Of a DNA stretch of 64,000 nt, positions 43,972 through 52,403 are shown one piece after another. The position numbers and the translations under genes were made by a program. This DNA is from Lachnoclostridium sp. UBA903 (GTDB taxonomy: Bacteria; Bacillota; Clostridia; Lachnospirales; Lachnospiraceae). The notes under the pieces were generated by a model. The model saw nothing but the letters and a program-made list of their open reading frames with translations, was not told where the DNA came from and did no database searches. Position 1 is the stretch's first letter, and the number at the start of each line of letters is the position of its first letter. Where the stretch lies: positions 31,443 through 95,442 of the forward strand of contig DBEP01000114.1 of NCBI GenBank assembly GCA_002294045.1, written 5' to 3'.

Positions 43972-45654
43972 ATGGATTATAATAATTATACCAATACAGC
44001 TGATATAGGAATACCTTATGATGATATTAGTTGGTATGATATAGAGGGTCAGCCATTTGGCATGGCTTCTCAGTTTAATTTAATTGTTATGAATGATGCC
44101 AATAACATTGTTGACGTGGAAGGTCCCGTCGCAGTCGGCGGCAGCTTTTACAGTCCCAGGGGACTGAGTGTCGGTTTTGAAAGAGATTCCAGGAATCAAA
44201 TCAGATATTCTCCAGATTTAGTAAGATTTATGGTTGGCGGCAACGTATCCATCGGAGGCCCCCTGGTAGTAGTCGGTCATGTTGTAGCCGGAGGAGGTTT
44301 CCGGGCAGCAAGAGGAAGTACCTATTTAATTGGGAAAGACGGAACACAGGAACAGATGGAAGAACTGAATTATTTATATCAGGCACCTGGAGGAAGCAGG
44401 TATTGGACCATAAGCGACAGAGGTGATCACTATGTGATTCCCAGCTATGATGTGCCTCGTTATATACCGGCTTCCAGAATCGGGGCAAATTTACCTTTGT
44501 TTTTTCAGAATGCAAGAAACAGTATGGAGGATTTCAGGAATTGCATTGAAGCACTGCCGGTCAATGGTACTATCGTAGATAACAATTATGAATGGATACT
44601 TCGCGGGAATGACCCTAATCAGAATGTATTTTTAATCGATGCCCGGCCAAACGGATTATTAAATAAAGGTATGCGGGCTGAGGTACCGGCTGGAAGCCTG
44701 GTAATTGTACGAATCAGAACGGGAAGTAATGCACATTTGCAGTACGGACTTTACGGCGAGGAGAGAATGGCCGGTAATACCCTGTATGTATTTGAGGATG
44801 CGGATAATATATATATGGAGAAATCTTCGGACATATGGGGAAGTATATTCGCACCCCAGGCTATGTTCCATGGTCACCCGACAGGAGGGCATGTCAGCGG
44901 CAACGCGGCACTTCGTGCTTTTGCCGTTAATGCGGGCAGCGGATTTGAGTTTCATCATTATCCGTTTGTCGGAGGAGTTGTCTGCGGCGAAGTATCGCCA
45001 GCACCGGCACCAGCACCAGCTCCCGCTCCCACACCGGAATGTCCGCCTTGTCCTGCACCGGAGCCCTGTCCGCCGGCACTACCCTGCCCGGAGCCGGAGC
45101 CTTGTCCGCCGGCACCACCTTGTCCGGAACCGGAACCTTGCCCTATTTGTCCGGTACCAGAGCCCTGTCCGCCGGCACCACCCTGCCCGGAACCGGCACC
45201 CTGTCCTATCTGTCCGGTACCAGAGCCCTGTCCGCCTTGTCCGTCCTGTCCGGAACCCAGACCTTGCCCACCCTGCCCGGAATGTCCGCCATGTCCGGAG
45301 CCATCCACCGAATATGTAGTTTATCCCGTACCCATTCCTGTTCCGGTAGCGGAAGAACCGAAAGAATGTCCGAGATGCCCGATTATACCAGGCCTTATTG
45401 TAGGATGTATATGGGGATGCCGCTGCTGCAGACCTCATGAATGGGAAGTTAAACTTTATAAAGTATGCGACGATACAAAAACATTGCTTCATTGCAAAAA
45501 AATAAAAGGCTATGGCTGCTTTGAATTCAAAGTACCTTATGAAGGGTGCTATTCATTAACCGTATGCCCTGCCGGTAAATATAAAATGACTGGCAGATGC
45601 AAGCCGATTGTTTCCTTAAAGAATATTGGTGTTACTAATTTTTTATTTGAATAG
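43972..45654 (+). CDS. Choice-of-anchor A domain protein with Cys-Pro-rich repeat
   Basis: The product is about 560 aa. Residues about 25-340 form a choice-of-anchor A domain (FNLIVMNDANNIVDVEGPVAVGG, GGPLVVVGHVV, WGSIFAPQAMFHGHPTGGHVSGN). About 100 residues (345-450) consist of Pro, Cys, Glu and Ala in units such as PEPCPPAPPCPEP and CPICPVPEPCPP. A C-terminal Cys-rich beta domain (about 490-560, WEVKLYKVCDDTKTLLHC on) ends the protein. There is no signal peptide, membrane helix or LPXTG motif from either start. GGAG five bases before 43972 supports this ATG; an ATG at 43924 is in frame without a good site. It could be a disulfide-linked coat or appendage protein, which is a guess. Confidence 0.75.
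   Translation: MDYNNYTNTADIGIPYDDISWYDIEGQPFGMASQFNLIVMNDANNIVDVEGPVAVGGSFYSPRGLSVGFERDSRNQIRYSPDLVRFMVGGNVSIGGPLVVVGHVVAGGGFRAARGSTYLIGKDGTQEQMEELNYLYQAPGGSRYWTISDRGDHYVIPSYDVPRYIPASRIGANLPLFFQNARNSMEDFRNCIEALPVNGTIVDNNYEWILRGNDPNQNVFLIDARPNGLLNKGMRAEVPAGSLVIVRIRTGSNAHLQYGLYGEERMAGNTLYVFEDADNIYMEKSSDIWGSIFAPQAMFHGHPTGGHVSGNAALRAFAVNAGSGFEFHHYPFVGGVVCGEVSPAPAPAPAPAPTPECPPCPAPEPCPPALPCPEPEPCPPAPPCPEPEPCPICPVPEPCPPAPPCPEPAPCPICPVPEPCPPCPSCPEPRPCPPCPECPPCPEPSTEYVVYPVPIPVPVAEEPKECPRCPIIPGLIVGCIWGCRCCRPHEWEVKLYKVCDDTKTLLHCKKIKGYGCFEFKVPYEGCYSLTVCPAGKYKMTGRCKPIVSLKNIGVTNFLFE
45002..45305 (+). repeat. Degenerate tandem repeat encoding the Cys-Pro region
   Basis: The units are variants of CCGGAGCCCTGTCCGCC, about 15-24 bp each, in frame with the choice-of-anchor A gene. 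Near-identical blocks at about 45148-45180 and 45217-45240 suggest recent slippage or duplication. It is not a CRISPR array: there are no unique spacers. Confidence 0.8.
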
Positions 45655-45674
45655 TAATTCTGAATAGCAATATA

Positions 45675-45786
45675 TAAAGGGCTGTATTTAAGTAATTTAT
45701 AGTTGATTTGCAGTTACTGCGGACCCGGCTTTATCCCGCCTTTAACAGTAAACATTCTTTAAATTAATTAATACGGCCCTTTTAAT
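45675..45786. terminator. Long bidirectional hairpin between converging genes
   Basis: AAAGGGCTGTATTTAA (about 45676-45691) pairs with TTAATACGGCCCTTTT near 45769-45784. The converging genes end at 45654 (+) and 45804 (-). A/T runs flank both sides. Confidence 0.6.
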
Positions 45787-45803
45787 AGCCTTAACCCGGT
45801 ACG

Positions 45804-47033
45804 TTACGAATTTTTCAGTGCTATATCCAGTTTTTCCGCAAGATATTCTATGTCAGCCTCATCTATTACCAGGGGAGGCTGAAAAGCCAGGACATTACGG
45901 GATAGTCCGTTTTTACCCAGAATGATTCCATCTTCCTTCAGCTGTTCAAGGACCGCATCGGTTTTAGCCGGAAGCGGCTCTTTACCTTCTCCCGTAAGTT
46001 CCATGCCAAGCATTAGGCCTTTTCCCCTTACCTCCCTTACAAAGGAGTACTTTTCTTTTAAAAGCAGGAGTTTTTCATACAAAAGAGCACCAAGTTTTTT
46101 GGCACGGTTACATAAGTCATGTTTCTCTATATAATCCAGAACTGCCAGAGCAGAAGCACAGGCCACCGGATTGCCTCCCAGGGTAGAAGCGGATGGGGAG
46201 ATAAAGCTGGCTGCAATCTCCCTGGTTGCCGAAAATGCGGCAATGGGTATACCGTTCCCCAGGGCTTTTGACATGGTCATAATATCCGGAACCACATCAT
46301 AATGCTCAATTGCAAATAATTTACCCGTTCGGGCAAATCCCGTCTGCACCTCGTCACAAATCATGAGAACCCCGTAATTCTTTAAAAGACCGGCGATTTC
46401 TTTAAAATACCCGTCCGGTGGTGTAATGATACCTCCGTTTCCCTGGATAGGTTCAAAGATAAATGCGGCAATATCCGAATCTTTTCTTAAAATACTTTCT
46501 AATTCGGAAAGGGTCTCTCCGGGAGAATGGGATACAAAATAAAAATCTTCCGGAAGAAACGGATCAGCCCGCCACATTGGTATGGAGGTGGCTGCCATGG
46601 TTAAATTCGTTCTGCCGTGAAGGCTTCTGTCTAAAGCGATGAATTTTCGTTTACCCGTATATATCCTGGCTAAGAGCATTGCACCTTCATTTGCTTCCGA
46701 ACCGGACATGCAGAAAAAAGAATTATGGAGATTTCCCGGTAAAACTTCCGAAAGCCTTTTGGCCAGTTCTACCACCGGCTGTGTCAGGTAAACATTGGTG
46801 ACATGCTGCAGGGTACCCAGCTGCCTTGCCACCTTATCGGTTATTTCAGGATTACTGTGGCCGCAGTTCATTACGGAAACACCCGCAAAAAAGTCCAGAT
46901 ATTTTTTCCCCTTATCATCATATAAATATTGCATCTCCCCACGGACAAATACCGGGGGCTCCTTATAAAAATAACCCAGGCAGGGCATTAAATAATCCCT
47001 GCGCATCTGTAGCACTTCTTCAGAACTTAACAT
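45804..47033 (-). CDS. Class III PLP-dependent aminotransferase (AGT2-like)
   Basis: The 409-aa fold-type I enzyme has the PLP Lys256 in MTMSKALGNG, CDEVQTGFARTG with the cofactor Asp, and GSEANEGAMLLAR. FFAGVSVMNCGHSNPEI resembles alanine-glyoxylate or beta-alanine/4-aminobutyrate aminotransferases. The amino donor cannot be fixed from sequence. It starts 12 bp after the U32 peptidase stop, so the two probably form one transcript. GGAGG precedes the ATG. Confidence 0.85.
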   Translation of the reverse strand: MLSSEEVLQMRRDYLMPCLGYFYKEPPVFVRGEMQYLYDDKGKKYLDFFAGVSVMNCGHSNPEITDKVARQLGTLQHVTNVYLTQPVVELAKRLSEVLPGNLHNSFFCMSGSEANEGAMLLARIYTGKRKFIALDRSLHGRTNLTMAATSIPMWRADPFLPEDFYFVSHSPGETLSELESILRKDSDIAAFIFEPIQGNGGIITPPDGYFKEIAGLLKNYGVLMICDEVQTGFARTGKLFAIEHYDVVPDIMTMSKALGNGIPIAAFSATREIAASFISPSASTLGGNPVACASALAVLDYIEKHDLCNRAKKLGALLYEKLLLLKEKYSFVREVRGKGLMLGMELTGEGKEPLPAKTDAVLEQLKEDGIILGKNGLSRNVLAFQPPLVIDEADIEYLAEKLDIALKNS

Positions 47034-47045
47034 AAAAAATCCTCC

Positions 47046-48926
47046 TTATAACGCAAACGAACCAAGGGTCCAGCTGCCGCCCTCAGCCAGCTCTTCATAG
47101 ATAGCTTCACAGTCGTCCATATTGTTTAGGGCCTGCCGGTAAGCAGCAATCGTACGTGCCAGCTCCTCTTCCTTTAAATGGCAGGCTTCAATCCTAAAAT
47201 TCCGGAGGCCAGCCTGATACAGCTCTTTCAGTATGGGGAGATAGCAGATATTCTTATATAAAAGCATATGGTTTCTTCCGTACCGGTCTTTATATACCGG
47301 GTGGTTAAAGCCGGCTTCATCGGTTAAATACAAAAGGCCGTTTCCAGCCTGTTTAACATTGTCATATAAATCATGTTCCATATACATGACCGTAGGAGAG
47401 CCGTGGACAATCAATTCGGCCCGGCCCGCCATTTTATTTATAATGGAAATTGTTTCGGGCAGGGTTGCCTCCGGTGTGATGGTAAAACGTTTAAGTCCCT
47501 GTTTTATATAGAATGCGGCCGTATTGTTATTTAATATATTCAACGGATAGTCACCAATCAATTCCCGGTCCCTGAATGTCCGTATACCGCCGATATTGGT
47601 TGCCAGAAGTCCGTCAACGGGTATATGGGAGGACAGTAATTGTCCGTACTCCTCCATCTGGATGTCAAAGGTCATATGAGGCATGCCCAGATAGATTGCC
47701 GTATCCCCTTTTTCTTTAATAAGTTCTTTTATCTCTTTCCCGGAAAAAGGTTTATCCGGCAAAAATACATCCCCGGATAAATAAATGGCATCTGCTTTTA
47801 AGTCCAGGCATATCTTTGCCTGGCAAAGATTATTCACCTTAACGGTTAAGTTTGCTTTTCCCTTTTTGCCGGCGGCCTGTTCCTTCAGCAAAGTACGAAT
47901 TTTCTCAAGCCTTTCCTTGCTGGTTTCCCTTTCTTCCGTGGCGGTGCTGAAAACCTTCCCGCTGCTAAAAAGGGTACCGGTGCCTTCATATCTGGTATTG
48001 ATATTCTTAAGTCCGGGTCTTCCAAAAGCATAGGCTGCGGAAGTATCCCGTTTACGGTTTTCATATAATTTAACGGCTTCCATCCTCCGGTCGTAATCCA
48101 GGGGGTCCTCAATATATCTGTCTATTCCGTCCCCGTAAGCATTGATAATCATGGTAAGATAATCCACATCCCGCATCCGTCCTTCAATTTTAAAGGAAGT
48201 GATACCGCCGTCAATTAACTCCGGAATATTTTCATACATGTACATATCTTTCACTGCCAGCGGGAATTGTGCAGGGTAATCCTTACCGCCATGGTGTATC
48301 TGATAGCCCCAGCGGCAGGGCTTTAAACACCGTCCCCTGTTGGAACTCTGTCCGAACAGCATTCCGCTGTAAAGGCACTGTCCCCCATGGGCTATGCACA
48401 TGTCGCCATGAACGAAGTATTCCAGTTCCAGGTTTGTCCTGGCCGCCAGATATTTGCCGTAAGTCAGAGGAGCCTCCCGGGAAAGCACCACCCTGGTTAC
48501 GCCAAGCTCCTGCAAAGCATACATACTTTGGAGATTATGTATATTCATCATAACCGATGCATGTACGGGCAGCTTAAGCGACATTTCCTTTATCAGTTCT
48601 ATTACGCTGAAATCCTGTACAATTAATGCGTCCGGTTTTATATCGTGAAGCAGCAGAAGAAACTCTTTCAGCTGGCCGAGTTCCTGGTCGTTATACAGAT
48701 TATTTACGGTAATATAAGCTTTCTTTCCAAGTGCACGCGCCATCCTGACCGCTTCAGACAATTCCTGGTCCGTAAAATTATAGTCCTTGCGGTGCAGGCG
48801 CATATTCAGATTTTTGCCGCCGAAATAGACGGCATCACATCCTAAATTTATTATTCCCTTGAATATTTCAAAGTTCCCGGCAGGGGCCAGCAGCTCTACA
48901 GGTTTATTGTTAAAATATCTTGCCAT
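47046..48926 (-). CDS. U32 family peptidase
   Basis: The 626-aa protein starts with VELLAPAGNFEIFKGIINLGCDAVYFGG, the U32 TIM-barrel entry, and contains the Cys signature EYFVHGDMCIAHGGQCLYSG followed by SNRGRCLKPCRW, which probably binds an FeS cluster. The C-terminal part (about 370-626) is an additional U32-associated domain. Relatives include collagenase-like proteases and tRNA or ubiquinone hydroxylation proteins such as TrhP (YegQ), so the exact role is open. It lies upstream of the aminotransferase gene on the same strand. Confidence 0.88.
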   Translation of the reverse strand: MARYFNNKPVELLAPAGNFEIFKGIINLGCDAVYFGGKNLNMRLHRKDYNFTDQELSEAVRMARALGKKAYITVNNLYNDQELGQLKEFLLLLHDIKPDALIVQDFSVIELIKEMSLKLPVHASVMMNIHNLQSMYALQELGVTRVVLSREAPLTYGKYLAARTNLELEYFVHGDMCIAHGGQCLYSGMLFGQSSNRGRCLKPCRWGYQIHHGGKDYPAQFPLAVKDMYMYENIPELIDGGITSFKIEGRMRDVDYLTMIINAYGDGIDRYIEDPLDYDRRMEAVKLYENRKRDTSAAYAFGRPGLKNINTRYEGTGTLFSSGKVFSTATEERETSKERLEKIRTLLKEQAAGKKGKANLTVKVNNLCQAKICLDLKADAIYLSGDVFLPDKPFSGKEIKELIKEKGDTAIYLGMPHMTFDIQMEEYGQLLSSHIPVDGLLATNIGGIRTFRDRELIGDYPLNILNNNTAAFYIKQGLKRFTITPEATLPETISIINKMAGRAELIVHGSPTVMYMEHDLYDNVKQAGNGLLYLTDEAGFNHPVYKDRYGRNHMLLYKNICYLPILKELYQAGLRNFRIEACHLKEEELARTIAAYRQALNNMDDCEAIYEELAEGGSWTLGSFAL

Positions 48927-49289
48927 TTCTTATCCTCCCAAGTTTACTTTGAAATGTTTGCAATTTCGTAATATATATTAACATTTTATAAAGGTATTTA
49001 CAATACTCTCCAGAGTGTGTTTGAAAAATGCTGGAGGAAAGGGCGGCTTCCGGATGTAGTCGGTAGACTTTTGCATTGGGAAGGTTCCCTAATGACACTT
49101 AAACTCCAGAAATTACGCCGGGAGTGAAAACCGGTTCTGTCTGAGCGTTAGCGAGTTGGCCGGTTTTCACTCCGTCCTAAGTAATTTCCTGGAGTTTATT
49201 AGTGTCATAGGGGTTCTTTCCTGCAAAATCGGACGACTACATCCGGAAGCCGCCCTTTCCTCCGGCATTTTTTCCCTTACTGCGTTTTC
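48927..49289. other. Intergenic region filled by a large palindrome
   Basis: Except for AT-rich promoter-like sequence next to the U32 gene, the region consists of the family A end and family B palindrome (49011-49272). No ORF of interest. Confidence 0.7.
49011..49272. repeat. Family B long palindrome with a family A end
   Basis: It begins CAGAGTGTGTTTGAAAAATG (family A terminus). Arms of about 38 bases (49025-49062 and 49234-49271) are almost perfectly inverted. Inner segments also pair: AAACTCCAGAAATTAC against GTAATTTCCTGGAGTTT, and GGGAGTGAAAACCGG against CCGGTTTTCACTCC. The RNA would form one hairpin of about 250 nt. A half copy lies at 33352-33465. Confidence 0.75.
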
Positions 49290-49769
49290 CTAATTCTGAA
49301 CTTTTATTAATCTTTTACCGGTAATGTGGTTTACCTTTAATCGGAATACGGTTACGGCATTTACCTGTTTTTCATTAAAATGAAAGGTTTTTTCAGGGGA
49401 GTATTGCTTCATCAGATGGGTCAGTGCGGGGATTTTTTCCTCATTCTCCAGAATTTCCACGGTCCCGTTACCGCAGACGCTTTCATATTCCATAGTATAT
49501 TCGCAGGCTTCGTCGCCTTTTATTAATTTATGGGAGCAGTCCATTTCAAAACCAGCCTTATTATTATCACGGATAAGCTCCATTTTTTTCCCCTCTTTCG
49601 CTCCGTGGAAATATAGCTCCATATTGGTTCCGTCATAGGAAAAGCCAAAATTTAACGGAACTATGTAGGGATATTCACGGTCGGTAAAAGCTAACCGGCA
49701 TACGTCGCATTTCTTCATAATAGACATAATATCTTCCATACTGCTTACTTCACGTTCTTTTCTTCTCAT
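49290..49769 (-). CDS. Pyridoxamine 5'-phosphate oxidase-like flavin-binding protein (NimA-type)
   Basis: The 159-aa split-barrel protein has the N-terminal pattern MRRKEREV...CDVCRLAFTDREYPYIVPLNFGF and FHGAKEGKKMELIRDNNKAGFEMD, typical of NimA-like members that bind FMN. Relatives include nitroimidazole reductases, but the substrate cannot be told. GGAGG before the ATG at 49769 fixes the start; the leader belongs to repeat family D. Monocistronic. Confidence 0.82.
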   Translation of the reverse strand: MRRKEREVSSMEDIMSIMKKCDVCRLAFTDREYPYIVPLNFGFSYDGTNMELYFHGAKEGKKMELIRDNNKAGFEMDCSHKLIKGDEACEYTMEYESVCGNGTVEILENEEKIPALTHLMKQYSPEKTFHFNEKQVNAVTVFRLKVNHITGKRLIKVQN

Positions 49770-49806
49770 AATTTCCTCCATTCCTGCGCACGCTTTATGC
49801 ATATCA
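49767..49806 (-). repeat. Family D leader repeat supplying the ribosome binding site
   Basis: On the minus strand it reads ATGCATAAAGCGTGCGCAGG, AATGGAGG, AAATT, ATG. The same block precedes the ATG at 43481 and occurs without a gene at 31656-31696. Confidence 0.55.
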
Positions 49807-50326
49807 GAAATTTGCGCATAGAGTGTGCGCGGGCACAAATTTCTGAGGTTGAAAGTGAATTTTTGTCTTTAGGCGGGAGTTGCATATAAGAGTAACTATT
49901 TCCCTTTAATTCTGCCCATAATTTACATAATTCAGTTTAAATTAAACTTATATTATCATTTATTCAGTACGGGTTCAACATGAATTATTAAATTTCCCGG
50001 CTTGCATTTGCCCTGTAAATCTCCGGGGCTAACGCAGAAATTAGCATTCCCTCCTGCCTTTTGGATAAAATAAAATCCATGCAGCCATGTATGATAAATG
50101 TTACAGTTCAGCCTTGCGGCTGAATTGTAACAAATGATGCATGCATATAGGTCCCGGGTTTTCTGTGACTTTTGCTTCGCTGCACTCACAAAAAATATCT
50201 TGCGGTATCATAGGCTGAACTGTAACTGATAAATTCAAAAATTTGTAAAATATGGTGGATTATAAATTTTTATTATGATATACTGACAATACATATGTAT
50301 TAATATAATTTATTACAGGTGATATA
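49807..50326. other. Intergenic region with family E element
   Basis: It has an inverted repeat AGAAATTTGCGC/GCGGGCACAAATTTCT (about 49805-49842) upstream of the flavin protein, AT-rich sequence, and the 127-bp family E element (50100-50226). The last 100 bp are AT-rich and should hold the GH2 promoter. No gene was seen. Confidence 0.5.
50100..50226. repeat. Family E inverted-repeat element, 127 bp
   Basis: The perfect 14-bp terminal inverted repeats are GTTACAGTTCAGCC (50100-50113) and GGCTGAACTGTAAC (50213-50226). A third copy of the end, GGCTGAATTGTAAC, lies at 50118-50131 and forms a hairpin with the left end. The right half matches 52329-52385 in inverse orientation. No ORF. Confidence 0.7.
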
Positions 50327-52138
50327 ATGAAAATAAAAGATGTGGTAAAAACCTATATGCTTTCCAAAAAGAAAATATCTTATAACCAGTTATATACAAA
50401 ATGGGGAGAAGAATTAGATACGGAGCATGTTTTGGAAGAATACCCCAGGCCTCAGCTGAAACGGGATAACTATACTATTCTAAACGGATATTGGGATTAT
50501 TGCATAACCAGTGAAAAGGAAAGGCCGGTTCATTATGATGGGAAAATTTTAGTTCCGTTTTCACCTGAAAGTGTTTTATCCGGTGTGGGCAGGCAGGTAA
50601 TGCCGGAAGATTATTTGTGGTATGAAAGAACAGTTATAATTGATAAAAAGCCGGACGGGAAAAGATGCATCCTGCACTTTGGAGCGGTTGACCAATTTTG
50701 TGAAGTATTTATAAATAATAAAAAAGTTAAGAAGCATATCGGAGGATATCTGCCGTTCTCCGTTGATATTACCAGATTTATAAGAGAAGGTGAGAACCGG
50801 ATAACAGTAAGGGTAATCGATTTAAGTGATACCTCCTACCACAGCAGAGGGAAACAGGTGCTGATGCGGGGAGGCCTGTTTTATTCGGCCCAAAGCGGAA
50901 TATGGCAGACAGTCTGGATGGAATGGGTACCGGTACATTATATCAGGGCCATTAAGATAACGCCGCTGGTAGATGATGGCTGTATACAGTTAGAGGTATG
51001 CAGGAATCATCGCAAGGCAAGAGCGGAAGACGGAGAAACCGGTATTGAAATTTTTGCCGGCAGCCAATTAATCTGTTCTGTTAAGGAATCTGGTGCCAGT
51101 TTTATTATCCCTGTTAAAGATGCCAGGCTTTGGAGCCCTGAAGACCCCTTTTTATATGACATGGTTATAACAGCAGGGGAGGACAGGGTAGAAAGTTATT
51201 TTGCCATGCGTAAATATGAGGTTAAGAAAGATGGGGATGGAAATACGAGAATCTTCCTGAATGATAAGCCGTATTTTCAAAACGGTGTTTTAGACCAGGG
51301 TTACTGGCCGGATGGTTTATATACGGCCCCCAGTGACGAGGCTTTGATTTATGATATACAGACGGCGAAGGATTTAGGCTTTAATATGCTGCGTAAACAT
51401 ATTAAAATCGAACCGCTGCGCTGGTATTATCATTGTGACAGGCTGGGAGTTATAGTGTGGCAGGATATGGTAAACGGCGGGGGAAAGTATAATATGCTCT
51501 TGCTGGGGTATCTGCCTACCGCATTTCCACAATTGGTATCACAGGTAAAGGATAATTACTACTTCTTATTTTCCAGAACGGATAAAAAAGGCAGAAAAGA
51601 ATGGACACGCGAATGTAAAAAAACGGTGGAACTCTTATACAATTGTCCTTCCGTTGCGGTCTGGGTGCCTTTTAACGAGGGCTGGGGGCAGTTTGATGCC
51701 GCCAAAGCAGTGGATTTAATCAGGGGAATTGATAAAACCAGGTTAATAGACCATGCCAGCGGATGGTTTGACCAAGGCTGCGGAGACTTTAGCAGTGTCC
51801 ATAATTATTTCCGCGAATTAGATGTCGTTCTGGAGAACAGGGCCGTTGTGCTCTCCGAATTCGGAGGATATGCCTGTTATATACCAAAACATTCCTATTC
51901 GGAGCATATATACGGGTATCGGATTTTTGTCAATAAAAAGCAGCTGAATAAGGCTTATCAGGATTTATTTCATACGGAAATAAAAGAGCTGGTGAAAAAG
52001 GGACTCTCTGCCGCCGTATATACCCAGCTTTCCGATGTGGAGGATGAGGTAAACGGCCTGATGACTTATGACAGGAGGGTATGCAAGGTAACCGGAATTG
52101 ACATTCCGCAGATTACACAAAGCAGAAGTTCCGGATAA
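50327..52138 (+). CDS. Glycoside hydrolase family 2 protein
   Basis: The 603-aa protein has an N-terminal sugar-binding domain (about 40-200, ending GIWQTVWMEWV), an immunoglobulin-like domain (205-300) and a TIM barrel from about 305 on. Acid/base Glu451 lies in NEGW and the nucleophile Glu511 in LSEFGGY. It lacks the extra domains of LacZ and a signal peptide, so it is a short cytoplasmic GH2; beta-galactosidase, glucuronidase and mannosidase activities are all possible. The start has AGGTGATATA upstream. It appears monocistronic. Confidence 0.88.
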   Translation: MKIKDVVKTYMLSKKKISYNQLYTKWGEELDTEHVLEEYPRPQLKRDNYTILNGYWDYCITSEKERPVHYDGKILVPFSPESVLSGVGRQVMPEDYLWYERTVIIDKKPDGKRCILHFGAVDQFCEVFINNKKVKKHIGGYLPFSVDITRFIREGENRITVRVIDLSDTSYHSRGKQVLMRGGLFYSAQSGIWQTVWMEWVPVHYIRAIKITPLVDDGCIQLEVCRNHRKARAEDGETGIEIFAGSQLICSVKESGASFIIPVKDARLWSPEDPFLYDMVITAGEDRVESYFAMRKYEVKKDGDGNTRIFLNDKPYFQNGVLDQGYWPDGLYTAPSDEALIYDIQTAKDLGFNMLRKHIKIEPLRWYYHCDRLGVIVWQDMVNGGGKYNMLLLGYLPTAFPQLVSQVKDNYYFLFSRTDKKGRKEWTRECKKTVELLYNCPSVAVWVPFNEGWGQFDAAKAVDLIRGIDKTRLIDHASGWFDQGCGDFSSVHNYFRELDVVLENRAVVLSEFGGYACYIPKHSYSEHIYGYRIFVNKKQLNKAYQDLFHTEIKELVKKGLSAAVYTQLSDVEDEVNGLMTYDRRVCKVTGIDIPQITQSRSSG

Positions 52139-52212
52139 ATCCATAGAAAGCATAAGGATACTCCCTGTGTCATTGGTTCTGGTATAATTAATGGGAGTGA
52201 AATGGGTGAAGG

Positions 52213-52292
52213 AACGGGGCTGTTGAAAATATTCAATTTACTTAACTTGTGTCGGAGTATAGTTATATTTTGAATTTTGCAATAGCCCCGTT
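52213..52292. repeat. Short element with IS-like terminal inverted repeats
   Basis: The ends AACGGGGCTGTTGAAAA and, inverted, AACGGGGCTATTGCAAAA resemble the termini of IS1182-like elements as I recall them. Only about 80 bp separate the two outer ends, so it is a MITE or deletion remnant. It also could act as a hairpin terminator for the GH2 gene. An extended -10, TGGTATAAT, lies just upstream at about 52179-52187. Confidence 0.45.
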
Positions 52293-52328
52293 GTCAATTC
52301 TTAATGTTATTTCAGAAAAAAGTATTCG

Positions 52329-52385
52329 TTATAATTCAGCCATAGATACCGCGAGGTGTTTTTTGTGAGTGAAGCGAAACGGGAA
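52329..52385 (+). repeat. Family E half copy
   Basis: GTTATAATTCAGCCATAGATACCGC and TTTTTTGTGAGTGAAGCGAA match the inverse of 50163-50226. It lies just after the asparaginase gene end (minus strand). Confidence 0.55.
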
Positions 52386-52403
52386 TCAAAGAATACCTGA
52401 GAA

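Noticed and set aside
45002..45305. CRISPR-like array
   Set aside because: The repeats are in-frame coding units without unique spacers of constant length and without cas genes.
44958..45308. Minus-strand Gly/Gln-rich ORF of 116 aa
   Set aside because: It is the antisense reading of the Cys-Pro repeat of the choice-of-anchor A gene; its low complexity follows from that repeat and it has no ribosome binding site.
49290..49769. nim nitroimidazole resistance gene
   Set aside because: The split-barrel family is broad and no feature separates true Nim proteins from housekeeping relatives.
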